Positions 16,345-25,408 of a DNA stretch of 36,542 nt are shown one piece after another. The DNA lies in assembly GCA_030148865.1 (NCBI GenBank), contig JASBSR010000034.1, forward strand, positions 1 through 36,542. The letters run 5' to 3'. Source of the stretch: Gammaproteobacteria bacterium. GTDB lineage: Bacteria > Pseudomonadota > Gammaproteobacteria > SZUA-229. How positions within the stretch are numbered: the first letter of the stretch is position 1; each line of letters opens with the position of its first letter. The position numbers and the translations under genes are program-made. The notes under the pieces are model-generated. The model did no database searches, was not told the DNA's origin, and saw nothing but the letters and a program-made list of their open reading frames with translations.

Positions 16345-17433
16345 TTATTTATATACGGGCCTGGCGGTAATACGCAGATCCTGACCAATCGAACGCACAT
16401 CGGTAAATATCAGTTCGATTCTATTTTTCATTTCGTTTAACCCCGGCAGAAAAAACAGGCCGCGCGCAGCATCTCCCATTAAGTGCGGTGCCAGGTAAAT
16501 TACCATTTCATCAACCAGTTGCGCCTGTAACAGGGCACCACTGAGCTTCGCCCCTGCTTCGACGTGAATTTCGTTAATTTCACGACCCGCCAGTATTGGC
16601 ATCAGGGCGCGTAAATCAAGGCCGTTCTCAACCAACGGCAAAGCCAGTACTTCACAGCTCAGATCAGCCCGTGGTTCAGTATGACAGCTTGCAATCAATA
16701 CCTTGCCACCATCGTTACTGCACATATTTGCCTGTGCTGGAAAACGTAGCTGCGAATCCACCACCACGCGCAGAGGTTGCACCGGCGCACCGTGCCGGCT
16801 GGCAATGCGTACATCGAGCCGCGGATTATCAGCCAGCACGGTACCAATACCCGTGAGTATCGCCGAACTGCGTGCGCGTAATTTTTGTACGTCGGCGCGT
16901 GATGCCTCAGAGCTGATCCATTTGCTTTCACCCGAAGCCATGGCAGTGCGGCCATCCAGACTCATCGCCAGCTTTACCCGTACAAACGGCAGTCCGGTTT
17001 CCATGCGCTTAATGAAGCCGGGATTCAACTCTCGCGCCTGGGTTTCGAGTAAGCCCGCTACCACGTCTACGCCCTGTTCGCGCAGCCGTTGCAAACCTTT
17101 ACCGGACACCAGTGGATTCGGATCCGGCATCGCCGCCACCACTTTTTTAACACCGGCAGCTAACAGCGCGTCGACACAGGGCGGTGTTTTGCCGGTGTGG
17201 TTACACGGCTCCAGTGTGACGTAAACAGTCGCATCACGCGCCGCATCCCCAGCGTCTGCTAATGCCAGGACTTCAGCATGCGCATCGCCCGCGCGCTGGT
17301 GCCAGCCTTCGCCGACAATATTATTATCTTTAACGATCACACAACCAACACGCGGATTAGGCTGCGTGGTATACATGCCACGCGCTGCCAGGCGCAACGC
17401 TCGTTGCATAAACTCATGATCACGCGCGTTCAT
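16345..17433 (-). CDS. ribD: Bifunctional riboflavin deaminase/reductase
   Basis: RibD carries out the second and third steps of riboflavin synthesis. The N-terminal deaminase (about residues 1-145) has the zinc motif His52-Ala-Glu54 and PCNHTGKTPPC, with Cys77 and Cys86. The C-terminal NADPH-dependent reductase (about 147-362) begins FVRVKLAMSLDGRTAM and has ILTGIGTVLADNPRL and INEIHVEAGAKLSGALL. The length of 362 is normal. It follows nrdR by nine bases; the nrdR-ribD order is the gammaproteobacterial standard. Confidence 0.97.
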   Translation of the reverse strand: MNARDHEFMQRALRLAARGMYTTQPNPRVGCVIVKDNNIVGEGWHQRAGDAHAEVLALADAGDAARDATVYVTLEPCNHTGKTPPCVDALLAAGVKKVVAAMPDPNPLVSGKGLQRLREQGVDVVAGLLETQARELNPGFIKRMETGLPFVRVKLAMSLDGRTAMASGESKWISSEASRADVQKLRARSSAILTGIGTVLADNPRLDVRIASRHGAPVQPLRVVVDSQLRFPAQANMCSNDGGKVLIASCHTEPRADLSCEVLALPLVENGLDLRALMPILAGREINEIHVEAGAKLSGALLQAQLVDEMVIYLAPHLMGDAARGLFFLPGLNEMKNRIELIFTDVRSIGQDLRITARPVYK

Positions 17434-17442
17434 GGAATGGCG

Positions 17443-17916
17443 TTAACTGCGTTTTTTTCCGGGCGCGTTTTGTTCGAGACGTTCGATAGCATCACGAAAC
17501 GCATTGACATCACTGAAGTCGAGATACACCGACGCAAACCGTATGTAAGCTACATGATCGAGTACAAGCAGCTCCTCCATTACCCAGTTACCAAGACGGC
17601 TCGAAGCAATTTCACGCTCGCCCGCAGAAAGCAGCTTGTGCTTAATACGATTCATGGCGGCGTCAATTTGCTCGGTCATGACCGGACGTTTTTCCAGCGC
17701 CCGCATTACGCCCGCTTCCAGCTTGTCTTCATCGAATGGCGCACGATTACCGTTGTTCTTGATAATCCGCGGCATATTTAACTCCGCTGATTCGTAGGTA
17801 GTAAAACGCTCGGTGCAGGCCACGCACTCGCGCCGGCGACGTACCTGTTCACCATCGGTCGATAAACGCGAGTCGATGACGCGGGTGTCAGGTGCTGAGC
17901 AAAATGGGCAATGCAT
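17443..17916 (-). CDS. nrdR: Transcriptional repressor NrdR
   Basis: NrdR represses ribonucleotide reductase genes in response to ATP/dATP. The 157-aa protein has the zinc ribbon Cys3-x2-Cys6 and Cys31-x2-Cys34 with the [20 protein letters not shown] core, then an ATP-cone domain starting at about residue 49 ([21 protein letters not shown]) and ending with [11 protein letters not shown]. It sits between glyA and ribD, spaced 16 and 9 bases, so it is probably read from the glyA promoter. Confidence 0.97.
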   Translation of the reverse strand: MHCPFCSAPDTRVIDSRLSTDGEQVRRRRECVACTERFTTYESAELNMPRIIKNNGNRAPFDEDKLEAGVMRALEKRPVMTEQIDAAMNRIKHKLLSAGEREIASSRLGNWVMEELLVLDHVAYIRFASVYLDFSDVNAFRDAIERLEQNAPGKKRS

Positions 17917-17932
17917 TTTGTTTTAGGTCCAG

Positions 17933-19216
17933 TCAGGCCTGGTAGACCGGCAAACGCTGGCAAATTTTACTGACTTTTGCCCGCACAGTATCGATCACAG
18001 CGTCGTCTGCTTTCGCCCCATTCATGCTATCGATGATGTCACACATCCAGCTGGCGAGCTCGCTGGCGTCCTGTGCACTAAAGCCACGCGTAGTCATCGC
18101 CGGTGTACCAACACGTATGCCACTGGTCACAAAGGGTGATTGCGGATCATTCGGTACCGCGTTTTTGTTGACCGTGATATGCGCACGTCCGAGTGCCGCT
18201 TCAACATCTTTGCCAGTTAAGCCTTTGGCGATAAAATCCCACAGGAACAGATGATTATCGGTGCCACCCGAAACCACTTTATAACCGCGTTTCACTACAA
18301 CATTCGCCATCGCCTGAGCATTCACCACCACCTGTTTTTGGTAAGTGGTAAATTCGGGCTCCAGTGCTTCCTTAAAAGCAACGGCTTTGGCCGCAATCAC
18401 GTGCATCAACGGACCGCCCTGGGTGCCGGGGAATATAGCAGAATTTAACTTTTTACCCAGCTCGGGAAATTTCATCAATGACTGTTCACCCGCGATAATG
18501 ATACCGCCACGAGGGCCGCGCAGGGTTTTGTGCGTGGTCGAGGTGACGACATCTGCAATCGGCGTTGGATTCGGGTAAATACCCGCCGCCACCAGACCGG
18601 CGACATGGGCCATATCAACAAACAGATACGCGCCGACTGAATCGGCGATGTCACGAAAACGTTGCCAGTCCATGATGCGCGAGTAGGCAGAAAAACCAGC
18701 AACGATCATTTTGGGCTTATGTTCGTTAGCCAGTGCCTGCACCTGATCGTAATCGACTTCACCGGTGTCATTGTTCAGGCCATATTGCACCGCTTTATAC
18801 AACTTGCCGGAAAAACTCACGTGCGAACCGTGGGTCAAATGCCCACCATCAGCCAAGGACATGCCGAGTATGGTATCACCCGGTTCACACAGGGTCATAT
18901 ACACCGCAGCATTCGCCTGCGAACCTGAGTGCGGCTGCACATTGGCATAGCCAGCACCGAATAACTGTTTCACACGATCAATGGCGAGCTGCTCAGCAAC
19001 ATCCACATTTTCGCAGCCGCCGTAATAGCGACGCGCGGGATAACCCTCGGCATATTTATTAGTCAGCACCGAGCCCTGCGCCTGCATCACGCGTGGGCTG
19101 GCGTAGTTTTCTGAGGCAATCAGCTCGATGTGTTCTTCCTGGCGGCGCACTTCGTGCGCCATGGCGGCGGCCAGCGCCGAGTCGTAACCTTCGATTGTCA
19201 TGTCTTTCGGAAACAT
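17933..19216 (-). CDS. glyA: Serine hydroxymethyltransferase
   Basis: GlyA converts serine and tetrahydrofolate to glycine and methylene-tetrahydrofolate, using pyridoxal phosphate. Counting from the ATG at 19216, the 427-aa protein has [19 protein letters not shown], the HSGSQAN cofactor block and the Lys230 attachment site in [14 protein letters not shown]. The frame extends 32 codons further upstream, but the ATG at 19216 has an AGGAG site seven bases before it and matches the family start. It is the first gene of the minus-strand series ending near 10223. A TAGAAT on the minus strand (19308-19303) could be its -10 box, but no good -35 is visible. Confidence 0.97.
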   Translation of the reverse strand: MFPKDMTIEGYDSALAAAMAHEVRRQEEHIELIASENYASPRVMQAQGSVLTNKYAEGYPARRYYGGCENVDVAEQLAIDRVKQLFGAGYANVQPHSGSQANAAVYMTLCEPGDTILGMSLADGGHLTHGSHVSFSGKLYKAVQYGLNNDTGEVDYDQVQALANEHKPKMIVAGFSAYSRIMDWQRFRDIADSVGAYLFVDMAHVAGLVAAGIYPNPTPIADVVTSTTHKTLRGPRGGIIIAGEQSLMKFPELGKKLNSAIFPGTQGGPLMHVIAAKAVAFKEALEPEFTTYQKQVVVNAQAMANVVVKRGYKVVSGGTDNHLFLWDFIAKGLTGKDVEAALGRAHITVNKNAVPNDPQSPFVTSGIRVGTPAMTTRGFSAQDASELASWMCDIIDSMNGAKADDAVIDTVRAKVSKICQRLPVYQA

Positions 19217-19358
19217 TAAAACTCCTGCATTCGGTAAAAATGGCTGGCACTGCGCATGACGTCGTATCGAACCCCAGGCCGCGCTTCGCTGAAAGGTCGC
19301 AAATTCTACCAAATAAGCGCGCTTACCGCATGTTTTCCTTATGTTTACTGGCCAGAAT

Positions 19359-19386
19359 TTGTGGCTATTCTATTTATGCGTATAAT
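19359..19386 (+). promoter_or_regulatory. Promoter of ettA
   Basis: A perfect -10 hexamer TATAAT (19381-19386) is preceded at 16 bp by TTGTGG (19359-19364). This places the transcription start near 19393 and gives a leader of about 20 bases before the ettA ATG at 19415. Confidence 0.6.
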
Positions 19387-19414
19387 TGCGCCTTCACAAC
19401 CTGGAAACCGGCAA

Positions 19415-21079
19415 ATGGCGCAGTATATTTACACCATGAACGGCCTGGGCAAGGTCGTTCCCCCCAAAAAAGAGATTCTCAAGGATATTTATCTCAATTT
19501 TTTCCCCGGGGCGAAGATCGGCGTGCTCGGCTATAACGGTGCTGGCAAGTCCACCCTGCTGCGAATTATGGCCGGTGTCGATACCGATTTCATCGGTGAG
19601 GCGCGTCCCGCCAGCGATATCCGGGTCGGCTATCTGCCGCAGGAACCACAACTCGACGAAACCAAAGATGTACGCGGCAATGTCGAAGACGGCCTCAGCG
19701 AAATCAAATCCGCACACCAGCAGCTGGAAGCGGTTTATGCTGCCTATGCTGAGCCGGATGCGGATTTCGAGGCGCTGGCCAGCGAGCAGGCGCGGCTGGA
19801 AAACATGCTTCAGGCTGCCGATGCCCACAATCTCGACCGCGTGCTCGAAGTCGCTGCCGAGGCCCTGCGGCTGCCACCGTGGGATGCCGATGTCAGCACG
19901 CTTTCCGGAGGTGAACGTCGCCGCGTCGCGCTCTGCCGTCTATTGCTGTCATCACCCGACATGCTGATTCTGGACGAACCAACCAACCATCTCGATGCTG
20001 AATCAGTGGCCTGGCTGGAGCGCTATTTGCACGAATTCACCGGCACGGTGGTCGCAGTCACCCACGACCGCTACTTTCTCGACAATGTCGCCGGCTGGAT
20101 ACTGGAGCTGGACCGCGGCCACGGCATTCCCTGGGAGGGTAACTATTCCTCGTGGCTGGAACAGAAGGAAGCCCGCCTCGCGGTGGAAGAGAAAAAAGAA
20201 GCCAATCGTCAGAAAGCCATCAAGGCCGAGCTGGAATGGGTGCGTGCCAGCCCCAAAGCTCGCCAGGCCAAGAGCAAGGCACGCATGCAACGCTTTGAAG
20301 AGCTGTCTTCGGATGCGTATCAGCAACGCAGCGAGACCAAATCGCTCTATATACCCCCCGGCCCTCGCCTCGGCGAACTGGTAATCGAAGCCAGCGGCAT
20401 CACCAAGTCCTACGGCGACAAGTTGCTCTACGAGAATCTCAGTTTTAATCTGCCGCGCGGCGGCATCGTCGGCATTATCGGTGCCAATGGCGCGGGTAAA
20501 ACCACCCTGTTCCGCATGATCTGCGGTGACGAAACCCCGGATGCGGGTGAATTCAAGGTGGGTGAAACCGTACAGATTGCTTATGTTGATCAAAGTCGAG
20601 ACAGCCTGACTGGCAATAATACTGTGTTCAGCGAAATATCCGATGGCCTGGACAATATCAGTATCGGTAAATACTCCGTGCCTGCGCGCGGCTATGTCAG
20701 CCGTTTTAACTTCAAGGGGGAAGACCAGCAAAAATTTATCAAAGATCTGTCTGGCGGTGAACGCAATCGCGTGCATCTGGCAAAACTGCTGAAAAGCGGT
20801 GGCAATCTGCTACTGCTCGACGAACCGACCAATGATCTTGATGTCGAAACCCTGCGCGCCCTGGAAGAATCCCTGCTCGACTTTCCTGGCTGCGCGGTGG
20901 TGATTTCGCACGATCGCTGGTTTCTGGATCGTATCGCGACCCATATTCTGGCGTTTGAAGGTGACAGTAAAACGCTCTGGTTTGAGGGCAATTACACCGA
21001 ATACGAAGCCGATCGCAGGAAGCGCCTGGGTGACGCCGCCGATAATCCTCAGCGTATCAAATACCGGCGTTTAAACTAG
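19415..21079 (+). CDS. ettA: Energy-dependent translational throttle protein EttA
   Basis: EttA is an ABC-F ATPase that binds the ribosomal E site and gates early elongation according to energy charge. Counting from the ATG at 19415, the 554-aa protein has two ABC domains: Walker [10 protein letters not shown] (39-47) with [15 protein letters not shown] and [10 protein letters not shown], and a second Walker A in [14 protein letters not shown] with [15 protein letters not shown] and [11 protein letters not shown]. An Arg/Lys-rich linker with [16 protein letters not shown] lies between them, as in EttA. The frame runs 53 codons further upstream, but this start has a promoter just before it and gives the E. 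coli length (555). It is divergent from glyA. Confidence 0.95.
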   Translation: MAQYIYTMNGLGKVVPPKKEILKDIYLNFFPGAKIGVLGYNGAGKSTLLRIMAGVDTDFIGEARPASDIRVGYLPQEPQLDETKDVRGNVEDGLSEIKSAHQQLEAVYAAYAEPDADFEALASEQARLENMLQAADAHNLDRVLEVAAEALRLPPWDADVSTLSGGERRRVALCRLLLSSPDMLILDEPTNHLDAESVAWLERYLHEFTGTVVAVTHDRYFLDNVAGWILELDRGHGIPWEGNYSSWLEQKEARLAVEEKKEANRQKAIKAELEWVRASPKARQAKSKARMQRFEELSSDAYQQRSETKSLYIPPGPRLGELVIEASGITKSYGDKLLYENLSFNLPRGGIVGIIGANGAGKTTLFRMICGDETPDAGEFKVGETVQIAYVDQSRDSLTGNNTVFSEISDGLDNISIGKYSVPARGYVSRFNFKGEDQQKFIKDLSGGERNRVHLAKLLKSGGNLLLLDEPTNDLDVETLRALEESLLDFPGCAVVISHDRWFLDRIATHILAFEGDSKTLWFEGNYTEYEADRRKRLGDAADNPQRIKYRRLN

Positions 21080-21111
21080 GTCAGCTCTGAATTAAACTGA
21101 AGTCGCCTGGC

Positions 21112-21435
21112 TCATGACTCGGGCGTAGCTGATTCGGGTTTGTAAAACCCCTGCAATACACTAAAGCCATACGCCACCAGCTCATCACTCTCGACCAGTT
21201 CGCGATAACAAATCCGGCCCAGCACTTCATGTTGCTGACCACTGGGAAACCTCAATAATACGCGGACCCGATCTTCGATTTCGAGCGCAATATCGGTCTG
21301 AAAACGAAACCCTCCACGACTGATATTTTCAATGAAGAAAGTGCCAACGCTGAATTCATCCCTGAATTTCCCATTAATTTTTTGCAGGCAAAGCGAATAC
21401 GCCTTACCCGATAAGCGATTGAAATTTCGTGACAT
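21112..21435 (-). CDS. PilZ-domain protein
   Basis: This 107-aa protein has the two short motifs that bind cyclic di-GMP in PilZ domains: Arg3-x3-Arg7 (RNFNR) at the start and Asn37-x-Ser39-x2-Gly42 (NISRGG), followed by strands VRVLLRF, EVLGRICYRE and YGFSVL. The spacing between the motifs is normal. The ATG at 21435 has an AGGTG site just upstream; a GTG two codons earlier is possible. No other domain is attached, so the output partner is unknown. It is convergent with ettA and beside a broken response-regulator/GGDEF gene, so it may be what is left of a cyclic-di-GMP locus. Confidence 0.72.
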   Translation of the reverse strand: MSRNFNRLSGKAYSLCLQKINGKFRDEFSVGTFFIENISRGGFRFQTDIALEIEDRVRVLLRFPSGQQHEVLGRICYRELVESDELVAYGFSVLQGFYKPESATPES

Positions 21436-21618
21436 AATCACCTGGCTTTACAACAGAGCATTCTACTATTCCATACAAGGAATACAGGATTATAGACATG
21501 CAACTCCGGCTTTACAGGATATGCCGCGATTTTTTTGCCTGCAAAGCTGTTAAATATTTGTGACGGGCATAAACACCGGCGCCAGGCAACAAAAACCAAC
21601 GCCGACATAAAACTGAAT

Positions 21619-22213
21619 GTGAACAACAGACGTAAAGAAAAAATATTATTCGTTGACGACTCTGTCGCAGTTCAAAAAACCGCAACAGGACAATAGCATC
21701 AGGATTGTGTTTGCCGATATCCAGATGCCCGTACTCAACGGATTACAGCTTCTTATTCGCCTCAAAAATAGCGAGGACGATTACCTCACTAACTTGCCCG
21801 TGATAATGGTCACCGGTAAATCCGACTCTGAAGCAACCTTGCGTGCCGTGTTCGAAATGGGTGCCACAGACTTCATCGGCAAACTATTTAAAACCATGGC
21901 TTTACAAACTCGTGCATATTCTTACTTAAAGCTTGCCTCCAGGGCCATAAAACTCAACGAGCCAAGCGGTATAGATAGTCAAACTGGCTTAAATAATGCG
22001 ACTCAATATAAAAGACTCGGTAAGCAAATACTCTCGTTGGCGAACAGAAACCATTGTGAATTTACCGTAGCCTGTCTCGAGCTACGCAATTTTCAGCATA
22101 TCAAGCTAATACATGGTGACAATATCAGCGCACAACTGCTTAAAACAATCGCGGATCGTTTTAATACCATGCTGCGCGAAGAAGAGATCGGATCGCTTTG
22201 GCAATTTTTCTGA
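21619..22213 (+). pseudogene. Response regulator-GGDEF fusion, frameshifted and truncated
   Basis: The frame from the GTG at 21619 encodes a receiver start (KILFVDDSVAVQKTA with the acidic Asp pair) but stops at a TAG near 21696. The next receiver part continues in another frame: RIVFADIQMPVLNGLQLL with the phosphoacceptor Asp, VIMVTGKSD and GATDFIGKLF. About 25-30 residues that should lie between the two pieces are missing, so a deletion changed the frame. The receiver leads into the first part of a GGDEF domain (GIDSQTGLNN, ELRNFQHIKLIHGDN), but the gene stops at EIGSLWQFF, before the GGDEF signature. In FIGKLF, Leu replaces the usual Pro. It cannot make a working diguanylate cyclase. Confidence 0.75.
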
Positions 22214-22255
22214 CTTCATGGAAAAATACCGACAGCCACTAGCTGCTTGATTAGC

Positions 22256-23047
22256 TTAATAGCCGAAAACACCTTCTAGCAACTTGCCATAATCTGCATA
22301 GTCTTCGTTGCTGGCCTTATCAAAACGTTCTATGCGAATTGTTTCCAGCATTTTTCTGCCTTCAGGCGAGTTTTCTGCATTCAATAATGCTTTTTGAACC
22401 TGATCTACCACCTCTTTTGGTACGTCAGGCGACGCTGACAGCGCCATATGAGGCACAGGTTCTGTTGATAGTACGGTATTAACACCTTCAAAATTATTCA
22501 CCAGAGGTGTTGGAATAATTGCTGCATCAACTTCACCATTAACAAGCATCTTGCCGGCTTCAGTAGAGTTATCGACCTGAATATAGAACGGCAGACGTAT
22601 TGGATTGGGAAAATACTCGTTCAGGCGTATCGCCCCCAGGCCCGGTGATGGCATAGTTGCAATCCGTTTGGAAATCAGCTCTTCCATGTCAAACACAAAA
22701 TTATCTCGCCCGGTAATGACACTGAAACTAACCGTGTCTGGCAGTTTCGCTAATACCTGATAGTGCTTCTTCTGTACTCGATAATCGGTGAAATGCGCAG
22801 CATCGAGGACAAAATCAAAACCCTTGCCTTTTTTCATGCGTACCCAGTAAGTGAGAAAGTTTCTGTGAGTCAGAATATGAAATTTCTGTCCGGTCACCTG
22901 ACTGAGATAATCCGCCAGCGGTTGATACACGGTCCTGATATCCGCTTCTGTCATCACAGGCTGTACGGCTAGATTATAATCAGCGGCATAAACCGATGCG
23001 CTGCACACCAATACCACAATCAATTTCGCACAAAAACGCTTAAGCAC
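22256..23047 (-). CDS. PhnD-like periplasmic substrate-binding protein
   Basis: The 263-aa product begins with a signal peptide (VLKRFCAKLIVVLVCSASVYA, next residues ADYNLAV). The mature part matches the PhnD/phosphonate-type binding-protein family: LAVQPVMTEADIRTVYQPLADYL, then FDFVLDAAHFTDYR, SPGLGAIRLNEYF and NGEVDAAIIPTPLVN. I chose the GTG at 23047 because AGGA lies eight bases upstream and the signal peptide starts there; the frame runs 27 codons further. No ABC permease or ATPase is adjacent. In this family, orphan members often feed sensor proteins, and a GGDEF remnant lies on the divergent side. The ligand is not predictable. Confidence 0.82.
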   Translation of the reverse strand: MLKRFCAKLIVVLVCSASVYAADYNLAVQPVMTEADIRTVYQPLADYLSQVTGQKFHILTHRNFLTYWVRMKKGKGFDFVLDAAHFTDYRVQKKHYQVLAKLPDTVSFSVITGRDNFVFDMEELISKRIATMPSPGLGAIRLNEYFPNPIRLPFYIQVDNSTEAGKMLVNGEVDAAIIPTPLVNNFEGVNTVLSTEPVPHMALSASPDVPKEVVDQVQKALLNAENSPEGRKMLETIRIERFDKASNEDYADYGKLLEGVFGY

Positions 23048-23442
23048 TTTAATTTCCTCAGGAAAACCAGAAGATATAACACTATATATAGTCTCCAGAA
23101 TTAAATATGTCATGCCAGCGACAGGCACTGAAATCCGGCAGTAACCGCAAAAATGTGATCTTACATATATATATCAATGGCTTACGTATAAACCAGATAG
23201 ACAGACGGATATAAAACGCTGTCAGAATGACGATCCGTCGAGCCGAAAACAGCATGGGTCAGTGAAAGATGCGATACAGCAGGTGGTACGAAAACTCGCT
23301 GAGTAGTACTTTATGTGTTCCTCACACAATCAGCTTAACGAAGAAGTCAAACTCAATAAACAGGCACAGATCAAGTACACCCTACAGGCAAAGCGTAATC
23401 CATTAATGAATCTGCCAAACTGAAACTACAATAATGCATCTG
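23048..23442. other. Stretch without an intact gene between the PhnD-like gene and rarA
   Basis: These 395 bases have no intact gene. Near 23160-23180 is a run of TA repeats. A remnant with GGDEF-like sequence is listed separately at 23313-23423. No terminator with a T-tract was seen for rarA, which ends at 23443 on the minus strand. Confidence 0.6.
23313..23423 (+). pseudogene. Remnant of a GGDEF-type sensor protein
   Basis: A 36-codon frame reads HNQLNEEVKLNKQAQIKYTL, then QAKRNPLMNLPN and a stop. The first part resembles the charged linker helix and the end resembles the opening of a GGDEF domain (D-x-L-T-x-L-P-N-R), with Asn for Asp and Met for Thr. The rest of the domain is absent. It is more likely a fossil of a diguanylate cyclase that once stood divergent from the PhnD-like gene than a working small gene. 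The match is short, so the call is tentative. Confidence 0.4.
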
Positions 23443-24774
23443 TTACTTTGCATGGCCGCTTTTATTCAGCTTGCGCAACTCATCCAGTTTTTGCTTAATT
23501 TTTGCTTCGAGTCCACGCTCAACCGGATGATAATATTCGCGTTCACCTAATTCGTCAGGAAAGTAAGTCTCGCCTTTGGCAAATGCATCTTCTTCATCAT
23601 GTGCATAACGATAACCTTTACCATGACCAAGCTCTTTCATGAGCCTGGTTGGCGCATTGCGAATATGCATCGGCACGTCCAGCGAACCGGATTGTTTCGC
23701 ATCACGCATAGCCATAGCCATAGCCGTGTATATTGCATTACTTTTTGCGGTAGACGCCAGATATGCAATTGCCTGTGCAATTGCAAGCTCACCTTCGGGG
23801 CTACCAAGGCGCTCGTATACCGACCACGCATCCAGCGCCAGTTGCAGGCCTCGCGGATCAGCATTACCAATATCTTCTGACGCCATACGCACTACACGCC
23901 GCGCTATATACAAGGGGTCGCAGCCACCGTCAACCATACGCGCAAACCAGTACAGTGCGGCATCCGGATTACTACCGCGCACCGCTTTATGTAAAGCCGA
24001 TATTTGATCGTAAAACGCATCGCCTTTTTTATCAAAGCGCCGTAAACTTTGCGAAGTGACATCCTGTATTATCTGCTCAGTAATAGCCTGTTTATCACCT
24101 GGTTCTGGCTCAGCCAGATCAGAGGCTATCTCCAGAAAATTCAGGGCCCGTCTGGCATCTCCATCAGCGATTCGGGCCAGCATTGACAACAATTCATCAC
24201 TAACTACAACATTGAGTTTAGCCAGGCCATGCTCGTCTCTCAGAGCGCGTTTTAGCAATAAAACAATATCATGTTCTGAAATGCTTTTTAAAACATAAAC
24301 TTTTACCCGTGAGAGCAGCGCATTATTCAGTTCGAAGGAAGGGTTCTCAGTGGTGGCACCGATAAAATAAATTGTGCCATTTTCGACATGCGGCAGAAAC
24401 GCATCCTGTTGCGATTTATTAAATCGATGCACCTCATCAACAAACAAAATGGTACGCTTTCCCAGAGACTGATATTCGACGGCGGTATCAATCGCTGAAC
24501 GAATATCCTTAACACCTGAAAGTACGGCAGAAATAGAAATAAATTCAGCCTTTGCCGTGTTAGCGATGATTCGTGCCAGTGTGGTTTTACCTGTGCCGGG
24601 TGGCCCCCAGAATACCATCGAGTGCAAATTTCCCGTCTGAATCGACTGAGTGAGCACTTTATTATCACCCAGTATATGCTGCTGGCCAACATAGTCTTCC
24701 AGCGTTTGCGGGCGCATGCGATCCGCCAATGGGCCATACCCAGGAACCACGAACAGATCATCGGTCGCAACCAT
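23443..24774 (-). CDS. rarA: Replication-associated recombination protein RarA (MgsA)
   Basis: RarA is an AAA+ ATPase related to clamp-loader subunits that acts at stalled forks. The 443-aa product has RPQTLEDYVGQQHILG, Walker A GPPGTGKT (residues 57-64), the Walker B DEVHRFNKSQQD and the sensor ATTENPSFELNNALLSR. The family's C-terminal tetramer region includes RGSNPDAALYWFARM and RNAPTRLMKELGHGKGYRYAHD. Its ATG is 2 bases after the lolA stop; ftsK-lolA-rarA is the order found in E. coli. Confidence 0.97.
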   Translation of the reverse strand: MVATDDLFVVPGYGPLADRMRPQTLEDYVGQQHILGDNKVLTQSIQTGNLHSMVFWGPPGTGKTTLARIIANTAKAEFISISAVLSGVKDIRSAIDTAVEYQSLGKRTILFVDEVHRFNKSQQDAFLPHVENGTIYFIGATTENPSFELNNALLSRVKVYVLKSISEHDIVLLLKRALRDEHGLAKLNVVVSDELLSMLARIADGDARRALNFLEIASDLAEPEPGDKQAITEQIIQDVTSQSLRRFDKKGDAFYDQISALHKAVRGSNPDAALYWFARMVDGGCDPLYIARRVVRMASEDIGNADPRGLQLALDAWSVYERLGSPEGELAIAQAIAYLASTAKSNAIYTAMAMAMRDAKQSGSLDVPMHIRNAPTRLMKELGHGKGYRYAHDEEDAFAKGETYFPDELGEREYYHPVERGLEAKIKQKLDELRKLNKSGHAK

Positions 24775-24776
24775 GG

Positions 24777-25397
24777 CTAGCCCCCGAAAACATCAACCCC
24801 TTTCGGCGGTATGAATACAAACAGGCCTGAAGCCAGCACTGTATTTGTATGTAGCGAGTCGAATACGATATCCGTCATTTGCTCAAACTGGTCACGCAGC
24901 TGCATGAATCGCAAGCCGAACTTGTCCACACCCACCACAATGGCATTGAAATCGGTATCATGGCTTTTGCTGGTTAGCTCGATCCTGTAAATGCCGTCTT
25001 TATTATCCAGTTCGCGCACCTTAAAAGCCTGTTCCAGATCGAGTCGACCTTCTATTAATGCCATTGGCGTATTACTGAGTGTTCCATTTTGTTTTTGCAC
25101 TGTTACCTGCTTCAGATCTACGTCGTATACCCAAATTGTGTCACCATCCGAGACAATTTGCTGTTCATAAGGCAAGGCATAGTTCCAGCGAAATTTTCCC
25201 GGGCGCTGTAAATAAAATTTTCCACTTGATTCTTTAATGACTTCACCCGCTTTGGAACGCAATGTCTGGTGAAAGTCAGCTGTCATGGTTTTGGTGTTAT
25301 CCAGAAATCGCGTGAGTAAAGTTTTGCCCCTCTCGGAAAATGCCGGTGATGCAAAGATACACAAGGTTAGCAGAATAATGCTTTGAACTATTTTCAT
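24777..25397 (-). CDS. lolA: Outer-membrane lipoprotein carrier protein LolA
   Basis: LolA carries lipoproteins across the periplasm from LolCDE to LolB. The 206-aa protein has a signal peptide (KIVQSIILLTLCIFASPAFS), then the family's RFLDNTKTMTADFHQTLRSK and GKFYLQRPGKFRWNYALPYEQ with the conserved Pro-Gly-x-x-Arg-Trp stretch. QIVSDGDTIWVYDVDLKQVTV follows. The length is normal. It lies between ftsK (11 bases upstream) and rarA. Confidence 0.95.
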   Translation of the reverse strand: MKIVQSIILLTLCIFASPAFSERGKTLLTRFLDNTKTMTADFHQTLRSKAGEVIKESSGKFYLQRPGKFRWNYALPYEQQIVSDGDTIWVYDVDLKQVTVQKQNGTLSNTPMALIEGRLDLEQAFKVRELDNKDGIYRIELTSKSHDTDFNAIVVGVDKFGLRFMQLRDQFEQMTDIVFDSLHTNTVLASGLFVFIPPKGVDVFGG

Positions 25398-25408
25398 AAA
25401 AACTCAGA

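Noticed and set aside
16703-17224. Antisense open frame of 173 codons inside ribD
   Set aside because: It is the shadow of the ribD coding frame, without start signals or family match.
20003-20776. Antisense open frame of 257 codons inside ettA
   Set aside because: EttA is fully conserved on the other strand; the antisense product has no recognisable domain.
22213-22260. Terminator shared by the broken response regulator and the PhnD-like gene
   Set aside because: Only a 4-bp AGCT repeat without a T-tract was seen, too weak to call.
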